Below are positions 37,136-47,773 of a stretch of 64,000 nucleotides of DNA, in pieces. Position numbers and translations under genes: made by a program. The first letter of the stretch is position 1. Each line of letters opens with the position of its first letter. Origin of the DNA: Hirsutella rhossiliensis (Eukaryota > Ascomycota > Sordariomycetes > Hypocreales > Ophiocordycipitaceae); NCBI RefSeq assembly GCF_020360975.1, contig NW_025408669.1, positions 8,246,001 to 8,310,000 on the forward strand, written 5' to 3'. The notes below the pieces were generated by a model. That model worked only from the letters and a program-made list of their open reading frames with translations, did not search any database and was not told the DNA's origin.

Positions 37136-40100
37136 CTTATAGCCTAGGACTTAATTTCCTATTACCGTTTTTTAAAGGACCTCTTTAAAAGACCCTATCT
37201 CTTTATATAAGGCTAGGTAGTCTTTCTAGGCTTAGAAAAACTAGTCTTTAAAAAGGTATTTTTCTAGCTACTTTTAGTTTACTAGTAGGTTTAAGAGGTC
37301 TCTTTTATATACCTTCCTTACTAATAGAGGCTTAAAAGGCTAGCTTACTATAAATGCTTTATAGGAACTATCCTTTATAGGTATAGGATAAAGGTCGGAA
37401 AAAGAATTAAAATAAAAGAAAGATTAATCTTCTTTTATAACCGTATTAAGCCCTATACCTTCCTTTGCTTCTTAAAGTAAGGATAAAAAGGCAGCTAGGT
37501 AATCTTTTAAGAGAGGTGCTTTTCCTACCCCTTTAAGGGCCGAAATAAAAAGACTAATATAAAAAGCTACTTTTAGATCTTCTTATTCTATAAGAGGAAG
37601 TATAGGGAGGTAAGTATATTCTAGCTCTACCGCTTTCTTATAGTCTCCTTCTTTATTTAAATTATTTAATTTAATAGCTTCTTATTCTTTAAAGTTAGTA
37701 TTATCCTTAACTACTTTAATATTAGTTTCTACTTTTATTTCCTTATCTAGGACCTCTTCTTAAGGCTATTAAGAAGGGGGAATTTAAATATTTTAAATTA
37801 GCTAACGTTAAGAGAGTAAAGGGGGCTATTATTCCCTCTTTTTATTAAAGAAGCTAGATTTATAGAAAATTATATCCTTAGTTAAAATAACCTTTTATAA
37901 AAGAGGAATCTAAATCTAAAAGATATTTATAGAATTATAACTAATAAAGTAACTAATAAAGGCTCTAAGATTAAGCTCTCTTTTCTTCTTCCTTTTTAGC
38001 TAGGCATCGGTAGTTATAAGGTATACTTTATAGCTATAAGTATAAAGGTAAGCTAGCGAGGCCCTCTTTTTTATAAAGAGCTTAAGGGGTAATTTTTAGT
38101 CTATTCCTTAGGTAGTACTTATAAGGTCCTTAGGGTCCCTAAGGGTCCGGTTCTAAAGGTAATAAGCGGTCTTAATAACTTCCCTTTAATGGTTATATAG
38201 AATCCTTATATTAAGTCTTATTATATAGGCCCTTTTTATTATAGCACCCCTTAATCTTTCTACCCCTCCGTTCTAAGCCTAGGTAATCGGTGCTAATAGG
38301 AAGGGTAATATACCCCCTTTTTAAAGCTAATTTAAGATATCCTTTATAAATAACTCTCTATTAAACTATATCTTCTTTACCTTATAGCTAAAGTAGGACT
38401 TTATTTAGTTAATAAAGTCTTAGAGGGCCGACTAGTTATACTTACTTAGGTAGGTCTATAAGAAATAAAGGAAGACTATCCTTAAAAAAGCGTCTATAAA
38501 ATTTATTACCTTAATAAAGCTTTCTTAATCCTTAGAGAAGTTAGTTTAGTTAACTTAAATTTCCTTATATAGCTAGTCCGGCCTTAAAAGGGTTCGTTTA
38601 AAAATTCCTCTCTTAGTCTTCCCTTAGCTATAGTATTTATATTTAACGGTCTTAAGGCCCTTTATTTATACGCCCTGCTATTAGCTTAGCTTATATAAAG
38701 CTAGGGGGCCTAGGTAACTAAGTTATATATACTAAAGAAGACCGTCTCCTTAGGCTGCTAAAAGAAGGTCTTTTATAGTAGACCTATTCCTCTTAGTAGG
38801 GAAAGCTAACTTTTTAAGAAGTTCCTTTTTAAGGATAGGTCGGAATTTAAGAATAAATTAACCGAATTTTTCCTTAATAAGCTTAATCGTCTAACTCTTT
38901 TAGACTAGCCTTATAGGCTTAGAAGTCGTATCTTAAAAGATTCCTTCCTCTTAAAGAAGGTAGAAGGAAATTAAGCTCGTTAAAAATTAAGGGTAAAAGG
39001 CTACTCTTTTTCGTCGAAGAATTTATATAGACCTATTAAGTAATTTTATTGTAAAATTCACCCTTTTATATATTTCTATTTATATAGTTAATTCCCTAGT
39101 AATAAGGTATTCCCTCTATGCTTTTATAAAAGACCGGAATTATAAGAGGGTATTATAGATATTAAGGGAAGCGCCGGAATTAAAGATAGCTAATTTTTAT
39201 AAGGGATAATCGGTAGGCTCTAATAGTTAGTCTTATCCTTATTAACTTATATAGAAGATAAAGGCCGGATTTACTATACTAATAATTTTTCTTTATATTT
39301 ATAGGTTAAATAAAGGTAGCGGCGCTAGTTACTATTTTATAGTAACCTAAATCTTATTTATCTCCTTTTCTAATAAGGGGTCCTCCTTAAGAGACTATTA
39401 TATTATTTCTTATAGCTTCTTTAAAGGGTTAAATCCTTTAAGTCGTTTTCCCTTAAAGACTTACTAGTATTATAATAACCTATAGCCTAGGGATTTATAG
39501 GCTAGGCAGCTGTTTCGTTTAGTCTTTTATTTTTTTAAGAAATCCTTGTCTTAGTTTAGAAGGTCTACTTAAAAACCCCCCCTTTTTACCCCTTATTACT
39601 AATTTTAATAAAGAGGTTCGATTTCGACTAGTTCCTTAATTTTTCGACTAACGGACTAATAGGTCTATTAGGGGACTAGTCGGGCTAGACGGACTACTAG
39701 GGCCGGGCCCGGAGTAGTAATCGGAGCCGGTGCCGGGATAGGGGCAGCCGTTAAAGATAGGGTCGAGGCTGTCGAGGGAGGAGGATCCGGAGGGGCAGCA
39801 GCAGTAGCAGCAGTAGCGGGGACCGTAGTAGCAGGGGCTATAGTAGCTATAAGGGCAGTAGGTCGAGCTATCTAGGTCGAATACTAGCTATAAAGGAATA
39901 AGACTACTTATTATTATACTCTAGTAGCCTCTTTATTTAGTTCCCGGCTAGCTTCTTAAAAGATAGCTAAGTAACTATTACTAATAAGCTTTCTTAGTAT
40001 AGATATATCCTATAGTACCTAGTAGAAAAGAGCTTTAATTAGGAAGTATTAATTAGCTTCTTTAAGGATTTCTTCTTACTTAGCTAGCTATAAAGAGGCT

Positions 40101-40733
40101 AAAAGGTTCTTAATAAAAAGGGCTCCTAGGTAGGCCGTATAGGTCTTCTTAATATAGTTAGTTATATAGCCCTTTAAGGGAGCTATTAAGATCTTAAGCT
40201 TTAAAAGCTACTACCTAAGAGTCTCTTCTTCTTAAAGAGAGATTAGCTTTATAGTACTAACGGATTCCGTTATAGCTATATATATAGTAGTTAATAGCTT
40301 TATCCTATAATAGTATTTCTTACGGTAATTTTTATAGTTACCTAAGGTAGTAGAAAAAGCTCTCTACTATATAGAGGTTAGCTTAAAGAAGAGGGTAGCT
40401 CCCTCTATAAATTCTATTACTCTAGAATAAAGAGGGGGCTTAAGAGGGTCCTACTTATTAAAGAAGACTAAATTATAAATAGTCTTATCTATTAAAGCCT
40501 ATAGCCCCCTTACTTACTTATCCTAATCTTAAGGCTTTATAAGACTCGTCTTATAGACTATAAAGGTAGTAGAGGAATTATTTATTAATATTATTATAGA
40601 AGAAGGTAGAAAGGTTAGTTAAAAATTAGCTTTTCTAGTAAAAAGGGTAAAAGGAAGCTATAAGGGATATAAGAAAGGTGCCTTTTATAATAGCTAGAAG
40701 GTATAGGAGTTCTATTCCTCTTAGGCTTATAAC

Positions 40734-41215
40734 TCTTATAAAGAGATATATAAGAAGTATATAAAAATATATAAAGGAAAAATTAAAAGTAAGGGGTCGG
40801 ATAGGCAGGGTAAAGCTTTTTAATTCTTATAAGGGTAGTAGTTATAATAAGGGAGAAATTATTATATTGCCTTATTTATCCCCTTTTCCTCTATCTAACG
40901 CCTATCTTTATACCTATTTAGTATCTCGATTAATAAAGAAGATCCTACTTAAAGAAGCTACTAATATCCTCTTAACTACTAAGCCTTTTACTAGTTTTTC
41001 CCCTTTATTCTAGCCGTTGCCGGTATATCTATCTTATCTCTCGCTACCTCTATAAGAAGCTATCGCTACTTTTACTTCCCCTCTTATCCCTACCCTCCTT
41101 CTATACTTCTTTTTAGCTCCTTCTTCCTTCTTCTATACCGGTCTTTTAGCTTCCTAAGTCCCTCTTACTAAGGGATATCACCGAGAACTACGAAATTAAG
41201 CTACGCTTCGCGATA
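40734..41215 (-). repeat. Copia copy 3 5' LTR
   Basis: It is an antisense family-1 LTR. Its plus-strand end CTTCGCGATA is the mutated complement of TGTCGCGAAG. It is the transposon edge nearest to the gene island. Confidence 0.85.
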
Positions 41216-41316
41216 ATAAAAGGTAAGGCTAGGACCTTATATAAAGGTATTTACCTTTAATACTAGTTTAAGTATTAGCTTAAACCTTAGCTATTATATA
41301 TATAAAGTAGTATAGG

Positions 41317-41364
<48 letters not shown>

Positions 41365-41552
41365 TAGTAGTAGGTATATAGTTAGATCTTTTATAATATA
41401 TTATTACTTTTAATAATAAATACTTATAATATATCCTTTTACTTATTATATAATACTTATATAAACTCTTATATAAAGCTTTTTACTAGACTCTTATATT
41501 TATACTTAATACTTATACCTTCTTATACTTATATATTATAATTATAACTAGA

Positions 41553-41604
<52 letters not shown>

Positions 41605-41805
41605 GTTTTCTTTTCCCTTTAGCTTTAAAAACTTATTTAGTAGAATAATTAATTAAAGATAAACTAATTAAGCTATTATATTTAATACTTAATCTTAAAC
41701 TTAGCCTTAAACTTTAAGCTTCTTTAAGTAAAGACCTAACATTATAATATAAACGCTTTTATTCTATTCGCATTAGTTATCCCTATCTATTTTAAAACGC
41801 CGCCG
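41216..41805. other. AT-rich spacer with two microsatellites
   Basis: It contains a TA dinucleotide run at about 41,318-41,361 and an ATA trinucleotide run at about 41,552-41,604 (about 17 units). The rest is RIP-like AT-rich sequence with no gene. On the minus strand AATAAA (41757-41762 complement) lies about 44 bases past the stop of the fusion gene and is a likely polyadenylation signal. Confidence 0.8.
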
Positions 41806-44800
41806 CTAAATCTTCTTTAAAATGCTTCGCGGCTTAACGGGACGCGACCCGCTCCCGGAATGCTCTCTTATATGCGTTTGAATAACGCTCCTAGGAGTAT
41901 TACTTCCTCCCGGGAGATTATCAGAGTTTCGCCCGAATGACGTCCGTCCAAGTACATTAAATCCCATAGGGAGCGGCGAACTAGCCCTCGAAATAACAGC
42001 TTGGGAGCGTTGGCGTGTGTTGAGGTGCGACATCATGCTCGCCATAACCGTGTGCGCATCTCCTACCTGCGAGGGCGGCGTCGATGGCATCCCGAGAACC
42101 GGATAGGCCGTCATAGAACCGCGGCTTGAGGGTCGGCTAAGGGGGCTGTACCGTGCTTCGCTTGCCAGTGTTAGACGGTCGTTATAGACAGGGGCTCTAG
42201 CCAGGGACCGGCCGGCTCTAGGCGACGATGCAGTAGAATTCCGGCTTGGTGACGAGGCGCCGGTGGAGCTATAAGCCACGGTTTCTATTCTCGCCTCCTC
42301 TAGGCCGGCGGGCGTGTCACTTTCGGCTCGTAATGATCCCGGGTCCTCGTTAGTCACCGCCTTTCGAAGCTCTTCGAGATCTAACGGGCCCGAGGGCAAC
42401 TTGCTCAATCTCCGTATTGACCTCTTGTTCTTCTCCACGAATATACTCATTGCCCTCGACGCTCCGGCATTCTCTCGATTGGCAACCACACTCAACACGC
42501 CAGTGCTCTTCCCTCGCTCCTGGTGCACGGCGTTTAGCGTGGGTTGGGCCGGCGTATTGGCGCGCGCCCCTTGACGTGCATATTCCAGACTGGATTGGAC
42601 CTGCGACATGAGCTTATCAAAGTCGATCTTCTGATTTGGGCTACTTCGAGACAGGTAGCGTGAAGAATGCTGCTTGGTGGCCACATTGCTCTCCGCTCCA
42701 TTCGCGAGGCCGAACAGGCTGCCGTCGTGTATGTACCGCCGGACCAGAGCCCATCGCGAACGGGCCGGGTTGAGTTCCAACTCGGGACGATAGACTGAAC
42801 ATTGCGCCAGCTGGGCGTAGAATGTAGCTAGTCGACAAGCCATGCGCTCCAGTATCTGGAGCAGGACCGCAGAAAGGGCGATGAGGCGGTCAGAGCTGTG
42901 GTCGGGGTCATCTTCAGTATCCGGCGTGGGAAAGTCTGCGGCAATGCTATCAAACGCGTCCATGCCAATACAGGCCTCCTGCCGAAGGTCCTCGAGAAGC
43001 TCAATGTCAAGTTCGACGCTCTTCGCTGCATAGGCAAAGACGCCGCGTTCTTGAAACCGCAACGATGCGTCCCCGTCACATACAAATTGTCCCACGAGCC
43101 CTACCTCATTAGTACAGGCCGCGGCGTCGGCGCTTAGTTTTGCTCGGGCGACGGTGCCGAGTACATCCGGCAGCTTCGTGTCCGATCCGGGACCGCTCGT
43201 GTTGGCGAGGACAAAGGACAGCCTGAGAACAAGCTCCTGCAGCTTAGCCCCGAATAGAGCTGCGAAGCCCCCTTGTAAAAGTCGGCTTTGATAAGCATAA
43301 AACGTTCGCACAGCGATGATGTTCGGAAGCGTTTCCCGCAGCCAGATGTTATTGCTGCCGGCTGGACTGTGCGACGAGGACGATTCCAGTGACGCGCCCA
43401 TGATCTCGTACATCTCGAACTGATGCGACACCAGCGTTTCAACCGTTGTGCGGAGATAGGAAGCCCATAGGTCATAGAAAGTCGACAGCTCGTTTTCCCC
43501 ATGATACTCTGGCTTTGGCGTCAAGTGCCCGACAAAGTACTTGGTCAGCAAGCTTCTCACCTCGGGGTTGTTCGTGTGCGCCAGGTTATCAAACGATTTT
43601 GAGCAGTCAACCCCGGCATTTGATTTTATAATCAGTGTTCCTCCCGGGTGCATCGGGCAAAAGTCCGTAACATCGTAGATGCTTCCATGTACGCCGATCC
43701 ACATACGCGATTCTGGCCGGTGGCCGGTGTGCAAAGCTAGCTGCGAAAGTGGGATAGTAGGCAAATTGCAAGGGAGAGGCCTCGGCGTCACGAATATGTC
43801 GAGCATAAACCGTCTTTCAGCAAATGCCTTGTTTAGTATGAGGTCAACATTGTCCATCGTAGCCGTTCGGTACTTGTAAATTGCATTTCGGATTCCAGTC
43901 ATTACTGCGTCGAATACGCCAAGGGATCCGCAGACGTAGAGATGGCCGCCCAGGCCTCCTTGCTTCTTCGACATAACGAGGTCGCAGATTGTTGAGCCTT
44001 GCTCCACGAGGAGGGCGTCGATGTAGCGCGGTGGGACTTGCTTCTCCACCAAGTCGTGTGCCTCGGAGTCGTAGGCCAGGCCCCTCGAGTCTCTCGAAAA
44101 TGCCACATGGACTTTCATAAAGTCCAACTTTACAAGTTCGCGCAGTTCGTCTTCGAAACAGAACTTCTCGCGAGACTGGACCCCCAAGTACAAGTGATTT
44201 GTGCCACCAGACAGTCCGCTGGCGGCTAGTCGAGCCTGCCAGAATCCTCGAAACGGGGCAACCCCGCTCCCCCCCGCGAAGAACGCGCAAGGCGCCATAG
44301 AGTCAAAGGGCAACTGGAAAGCTGCGGGGCGAGAGACGCCAATGAGAATCTCATCGTTGGATGGCATTTCTTCGCAAACTGGGAGTGGGTTCAAGAATCC
44401 ACTGCTGACACCGACTTGTGTCGTGTCTTCCTGTCTAGCAAACGTGGAGTAGAGTTTGTACTCGGCGCGTGACACAACCAGGTCGACGGTGCTCGGCAGA
44501 AGTTCCTCGGCATAACTCGCGATCGAATATGTCCGGGGGACTTCCAGAGGAATTAGCTCGGCCAACCACGACAGGTCTTCCAGGCTGAAAGCCCTGTCCC
44601 AGATGTGCGGCGATGTGTCCATGAGCGCGTCCTGGAGCATGTCTCCCAACGAGCCACGTACTGGCCACTCGTCTGTAGCCAAGACTTGGAGAACAGAGGG
44701 AGATGAAGCGTGCAGGAGGGTGTGCACCTTTAGCGCAAGATCCTTGGTGATGGGTGCAAGGTGCCCGTGACGGAGAATATCCGTCACCGTCAGCTTTCGC

Positions 44801-46961
44801 CAGTTGTTCCGTTTAACAGACGCGAGATGATTACCGAAGCGATTCCACGTGTCTTTGAAGTCGACTACACTGTCGATATGCTCCTCCAGGCCAAACGCAG
44901 CGGCAACTTTGGCGCACTCCTTCCAGCTGTTCAGTGGCATTACCGCGAGACGATCACCGGGCATGAATGTGATTCCTGTCTCCTGTATGTCCAAAGTTAC
45001 GAGGGCCATTGAACGGTTCGGATCCGAGTCGACGGGCATTCTGTTCAAGACTCGGGAAACATAGCGACACTCTTCAAAGGTGCCTCGCATCTGGTGGGGC
45101 TCGACAGACAAGTTTCCGCGGTAGGGCTCAAGACGTTCTTTCATGGCTTCAGAGAACTGGCGATGTGTCTCCTCCCATGGCCTGGAGCCATCAGCCGCGC
45201 CAGAGGCGCCATTGGTCTCCGAGCGGCCTGTCTTGGCCGCAACCTCGAGTATGCCGAATACCTTGTATCGGTGTACTCCCATAAATCCGCGTTCGCCTGT
45301 GTATGCTTCGACAATGCCATCCAGAACGCCAATAAGGCGTGGATCTCCAGACTTTTCGACAAACTCGGGAACTCGATAGTGATACTCTATAGCCGCAATA
45401 AAAGCACGCAAGTTGGATGGAAGCCAGGCTCTGAGGTGGACACCCTCGGCGCCGAGAAAGGAAGTGTACCTACCACAGGTAAGTCGGTATTTGTTCTGCG
45501 CAATATCCTACCACGAGGCATCACTTACTTCTTCCGACCCAGAAAAGCATCCATCACCAGGTAAGGGGGAAATTGCAAGCCAGACGACGCAGGACATCGC
45601 TTGGATAGGGGCGCCGAAAATTTGGCCCAGCGTACCCACTGTTGAACTGGTACATAATTTTCACCAGAGTTGGGGTTTGTCGAGATGGAATGAAAGGCGT
45701 TGGGCATTCGTTCGAGGATCTCTTTCAGGCGAATCATTTCCTGCAGCAGATCTTCAACGTTCCTATGCATTACATGTTCTTGACAGGCGGCAATTGCGTC
45801 TGGCCCATGCTGGAAGGATGCTATTCAAGACGTCAGCCTGTGTAATTTGCAAACAGTAAAACAGACGGCCACAACCGAGCGTACCTGAAGTCTCTGCTAC
45901 GCCCTTCAAAAAAGTCACTTCTGCTCTTTCGCCAAACATGGGCCAGCGTAGCTCCATGTTGTCGAAACGGGCGAGATACGGATAAGTAGAGGTGGCGTCC
46001 TTGATCTTCAGATTGTAGGAGGACTGGTCGACAAAGGTCAGGTGCGGCAGCGCTCGTCCCATGCGATGAGAAACGTGATAGTACGGCAAAGCGATGCTTC
46101 TTGGAATACCACACAGTTCTTCGCCGAGGTCGTCACCCATGAGACAGTTTGGCCGAGTTTTCGTGGCGAGGACCGAAGTCACGCCCTCATTGCCGTCGTA
46201 TTTGTCTTCAAAGCGGTATATGGAACAGAGCAAGCCCAAAGACACAAGGGCAGCCCAAAGGGCACGATCTGGTATGACCGCCTCTGTCCCTTCGACGATT
46301 GGAAGCGCAGCAATGGCCTCACGAACACGGCCCCGTGAAACGCATCCCGGCATCCTCTCGCAGAGGTCAGACCATATGCGGCCGGCTGATCTTGCAAGAG
46401 CACCAGCTGCTTCGTCGTAGTCTGGCGGGCAGAAGCCGTGCTCGGTGCTAAGGTATCCGTCACGCCAGCCTGTTCGTGGGCCAATCTCTTCCGCTCGCAA
46501 CATGACCTGCCTTGCTGGTGCTCCCAGCGCAACGGCAAGAACGTCTTGCTCTTTGCCATTGAGTGCGTCTAGCTCCGCTTGGCTCTTGGTAGCATCGATC
46601 TCTTTTGTGGAGGGGATGTTTCTGTACAGCAACTGATTGATGGACTTGCGTTCTCTGATGGCGAATGTCAGTATATGAACAAGTCATGAAACATAGAAGA
46701 AACAAGTACCTCATGCGAAGCCATTCGACAGGATCAACACCTCTGGGAATCTTCTTCTGTCAGTTTCACTACTGATACACTGACCTCGATGACCTGTTGG
46801 CTTACGTCAAATGCAACATGAAGGTCTCCTGGTTGGGAAAAGCCAGAGAAGGAGCAGCCTCGTGGCCCTCTGCTCTGTGGGCTAGATTCGGCAAAGCAAG
46901 AAGGGTACTTCTCCCTAATAGACCCGGCCACTGGGCAAGATCGCTCGGAGGCGGCTGTCAT
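41806..46961 (-). CDS. IDO-like heme dioxygenase / FAD-NAD(P)H reductase / cytochrome b5 fusion protein (five exons)
   Basis: Exons 46961-46806, 46756-46710, 46654-45885, 45820-45529 and 45469-41806 give 1642 residues. Introns are 49-64 bases with GT/AG ends, and phases agree at all four junctions. Residues about 76-505 resemble indoleamine 2,3-dioxygenase: LPYYHVSHRMGR (258-269), DAFLG (415-419) and a candidate heme-ligand His488 (GVHRYKVFG). Residues about 559-950 are a P450-reductase-type domain: PGDRLAV (FAD), RTYSIAS (734-740), GVSSGFLN (775-782), GGSGVAPFRGF (821-831, NAD(P)H) and YVCGS. Residues about 996-1071 are cytochrome b5, with HPGG (1029-1032) and His1053 as likely axial ligands. 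No flavodoxin domain is present. A helical region and a Ser/Arg-rich tail end the protein. Inferred role: NAD(P)H to FAD to b5 to the dioxygenase heme. No signal peptide is obvious; probably cytosolic. The substrate is unknown and the N-terminal assignment is less certain than the other two domains. Confidence 0.85.
45470..45528 (-). other. Intron 4 of the fusion gene
   Basis: Donor GTAAGT, acceptor GTAG, 59 bases. Splicing joins LGRK-K to YTSFLGAEG and keeps the C-terminal IDO-like frame open into the long last exon. Confidence 0.8.
45821..45884 (-). other. Intron 3 of the fusion gene
   Basis: Donor GTACGC, 64 bases, branch-like GCTGACG shortly before acceptor AATAG. A nearer acceptor at ACACAG would bring an immediate stop, so the later one is chosen. 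Splicing joins VAETS to ASFQHGPD. Confidence 0.75.
46655..46709 (-). other. Intron 2 of the fusion gene
   Basis: Donor GTACTT, branch-like TACTGAC, acceptor ATCAG, 55 bases. It joins VEWLRM to RERKSINQ. Confidence 0.8.
46757..46805 (-). other. Intron 1 of the fusion gene
   Basis: Donor GTAAGC, acceptor GACAG, 49 bases. It joins HVAFD to KKIPRGVDP. Other donor and acceptor pairs tested here lead to a stop at TGT TGA. The start ATG at 46961 gives a 52-residue first exon; no earlier in-frame ATG was seen. Confidence 0.65.
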
Positions 46962-47773
46962 GTTGATTATAGGCCTGTTGAGCGAGGCTATACGTTGTGG
47001 CGGCCAAGACAAAGAAGTAATGTATATCTAGGAGTAAAAGAAGGCCAAAGGTCGAAATCCTGTCAAGAGCTTAGGCGAAGTTTTAAAGGAGTATGGAGAA
47101 GTGCTAGGCTAAATAAAAAGGACTTATCCGCATCGCTTTATATGCTCAATTGCTCTAACGTCTGCTGCCTCCATGACTCGATTAGACCGGACCAGAGACC
47201 ATAAGTGTAAAGCTGAGACTGTTTTAGCTGTTTATGGGACGCAAATGGTTTGATTGACACAAAGTTACCCTTTGGACCTTTAAGGCTGAAAATTAACGGC
47301 TTCTAGTAGAGCGTCCTTTTTCCTTCTGTTCACTTTTCTTTATGAAGTATGAATTTATAGATTAATAATAGAAAGTGCTGTCGGGGCCACCGAATCGGGT
47401 GGGAGGTGCCGCCGCTTTCGGTTGTCTCGACAGTGAAGGGCAGGAGCAGCCCCCGATGCAACTACAGTATATTACCCTACCCGGCTTGGGTCAGTCAGGC
47501 TACGTAGCTATTAATAATACGTAGCAACCCAGCCAGGGGGCGGGCCGTCTACATGACTAACTTTATGGGGCCAGCTGGGTTAAATGATTGGTCCCTGACA
47601 GCGAGGACCAGATTTCATGTCAGAAATCTTCGTCTCCCGGCTCTTTTGCTGCGGGACTACTTCGTACACGTCCTCGGGAACTTAAGCCGCCAAGCATACT
47701 CGCTCTAGGGGGGCTGTTGGTTGCAGTGTCCATCAACTCCAGGTCAACTACAGAATCCCCCTCTTCGACCATC
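46962..47773. promoter_or_regulatory. Shared divergent upstream region of the fusion gene and the F-box gene
   Basis: About 810 bases separate the two start codons. On the minus strand a TATAAAG at 47136-47143 and a GATAAG just upstream of it could serve the fusion gene (about 175 bases before its ATG). Nearer the F-box gene lies a GC-richer block (about 47,380-47,580) with an imperfect inverted repeat. Base composition is normal, without the CA/TG loss of the flanks. Promoter elements are assigned by position only. Confidence 0.45.
47483..47534. repeat. Imperfect inverted repeat upstream of the F-box gene
   Basis: The arms are GGCTTGGGT...GGCTACGTA (47483-47505) and TACGTAGCAACCCAGCC (47518-47534), the second being the complement of GGCTGGGTTGCTACGTA. 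The core holds the palindrome GCTACGTAGC. It may be a protein-binding palindrome, or the ends of a very small mobile element. Confidence 0.45.

Larger units (their letters stand above)
34592..41215 (-). mobile_element. Copia family 1, copy 3: full-length in reverse orientation, RIP-degraded, with solo LTR inside
   Basis: It is the reverse complement of copy 1 from end to end: 3' LTR 34592-35075, internal 35076-36659 and 37136-40733, mutated primer site 40721-40733, 5' LTR 40734-41215 (482 bp). The internal region is split at the reverse transcriptase N-terminal part by a forward-oriented solo LTR. I did not find matching target duplications at 34587-34591 and 41216-41220. Heavy mutation makes all frames closed. 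Confidence 0.87.

Noticed and set aside
41318..41604. TA and ATA runs considered as an origin, centromere or promoter element
   Set aside because: They are simple microsatellites in RIP-affected spacer; nothing else supports a functional role.
42314..45564. Numerous plus- and minus-strand short frames overlapping the fusion gene
   Set aside because: They are shadows of the GC-rich coding exon in other frames, with no domain and no splice context.
45763..45884. Continuation of the 289-codon minus-strand frame to its stop as a short protein
   Set aside because: The last stretch falls in intron 3; splicing to 45820 restores IDO-like sequence and joins the long last exon.
41806..46961. Nitric oxide synthase as the identity of the fusion protein
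   Set aside because: The reductase half is similar in kind, but there is no flavodoxin domain, a b5 domain is present instead, and the N-terminal half shows IDO-like and not NOS oxygenase motifs.
47588..47773. 62-codon N-terminal extension of the F-box protein
   Set aside because: It begins with TTG and has no ATG; the first ATG (47774) directly precedes the F-box.
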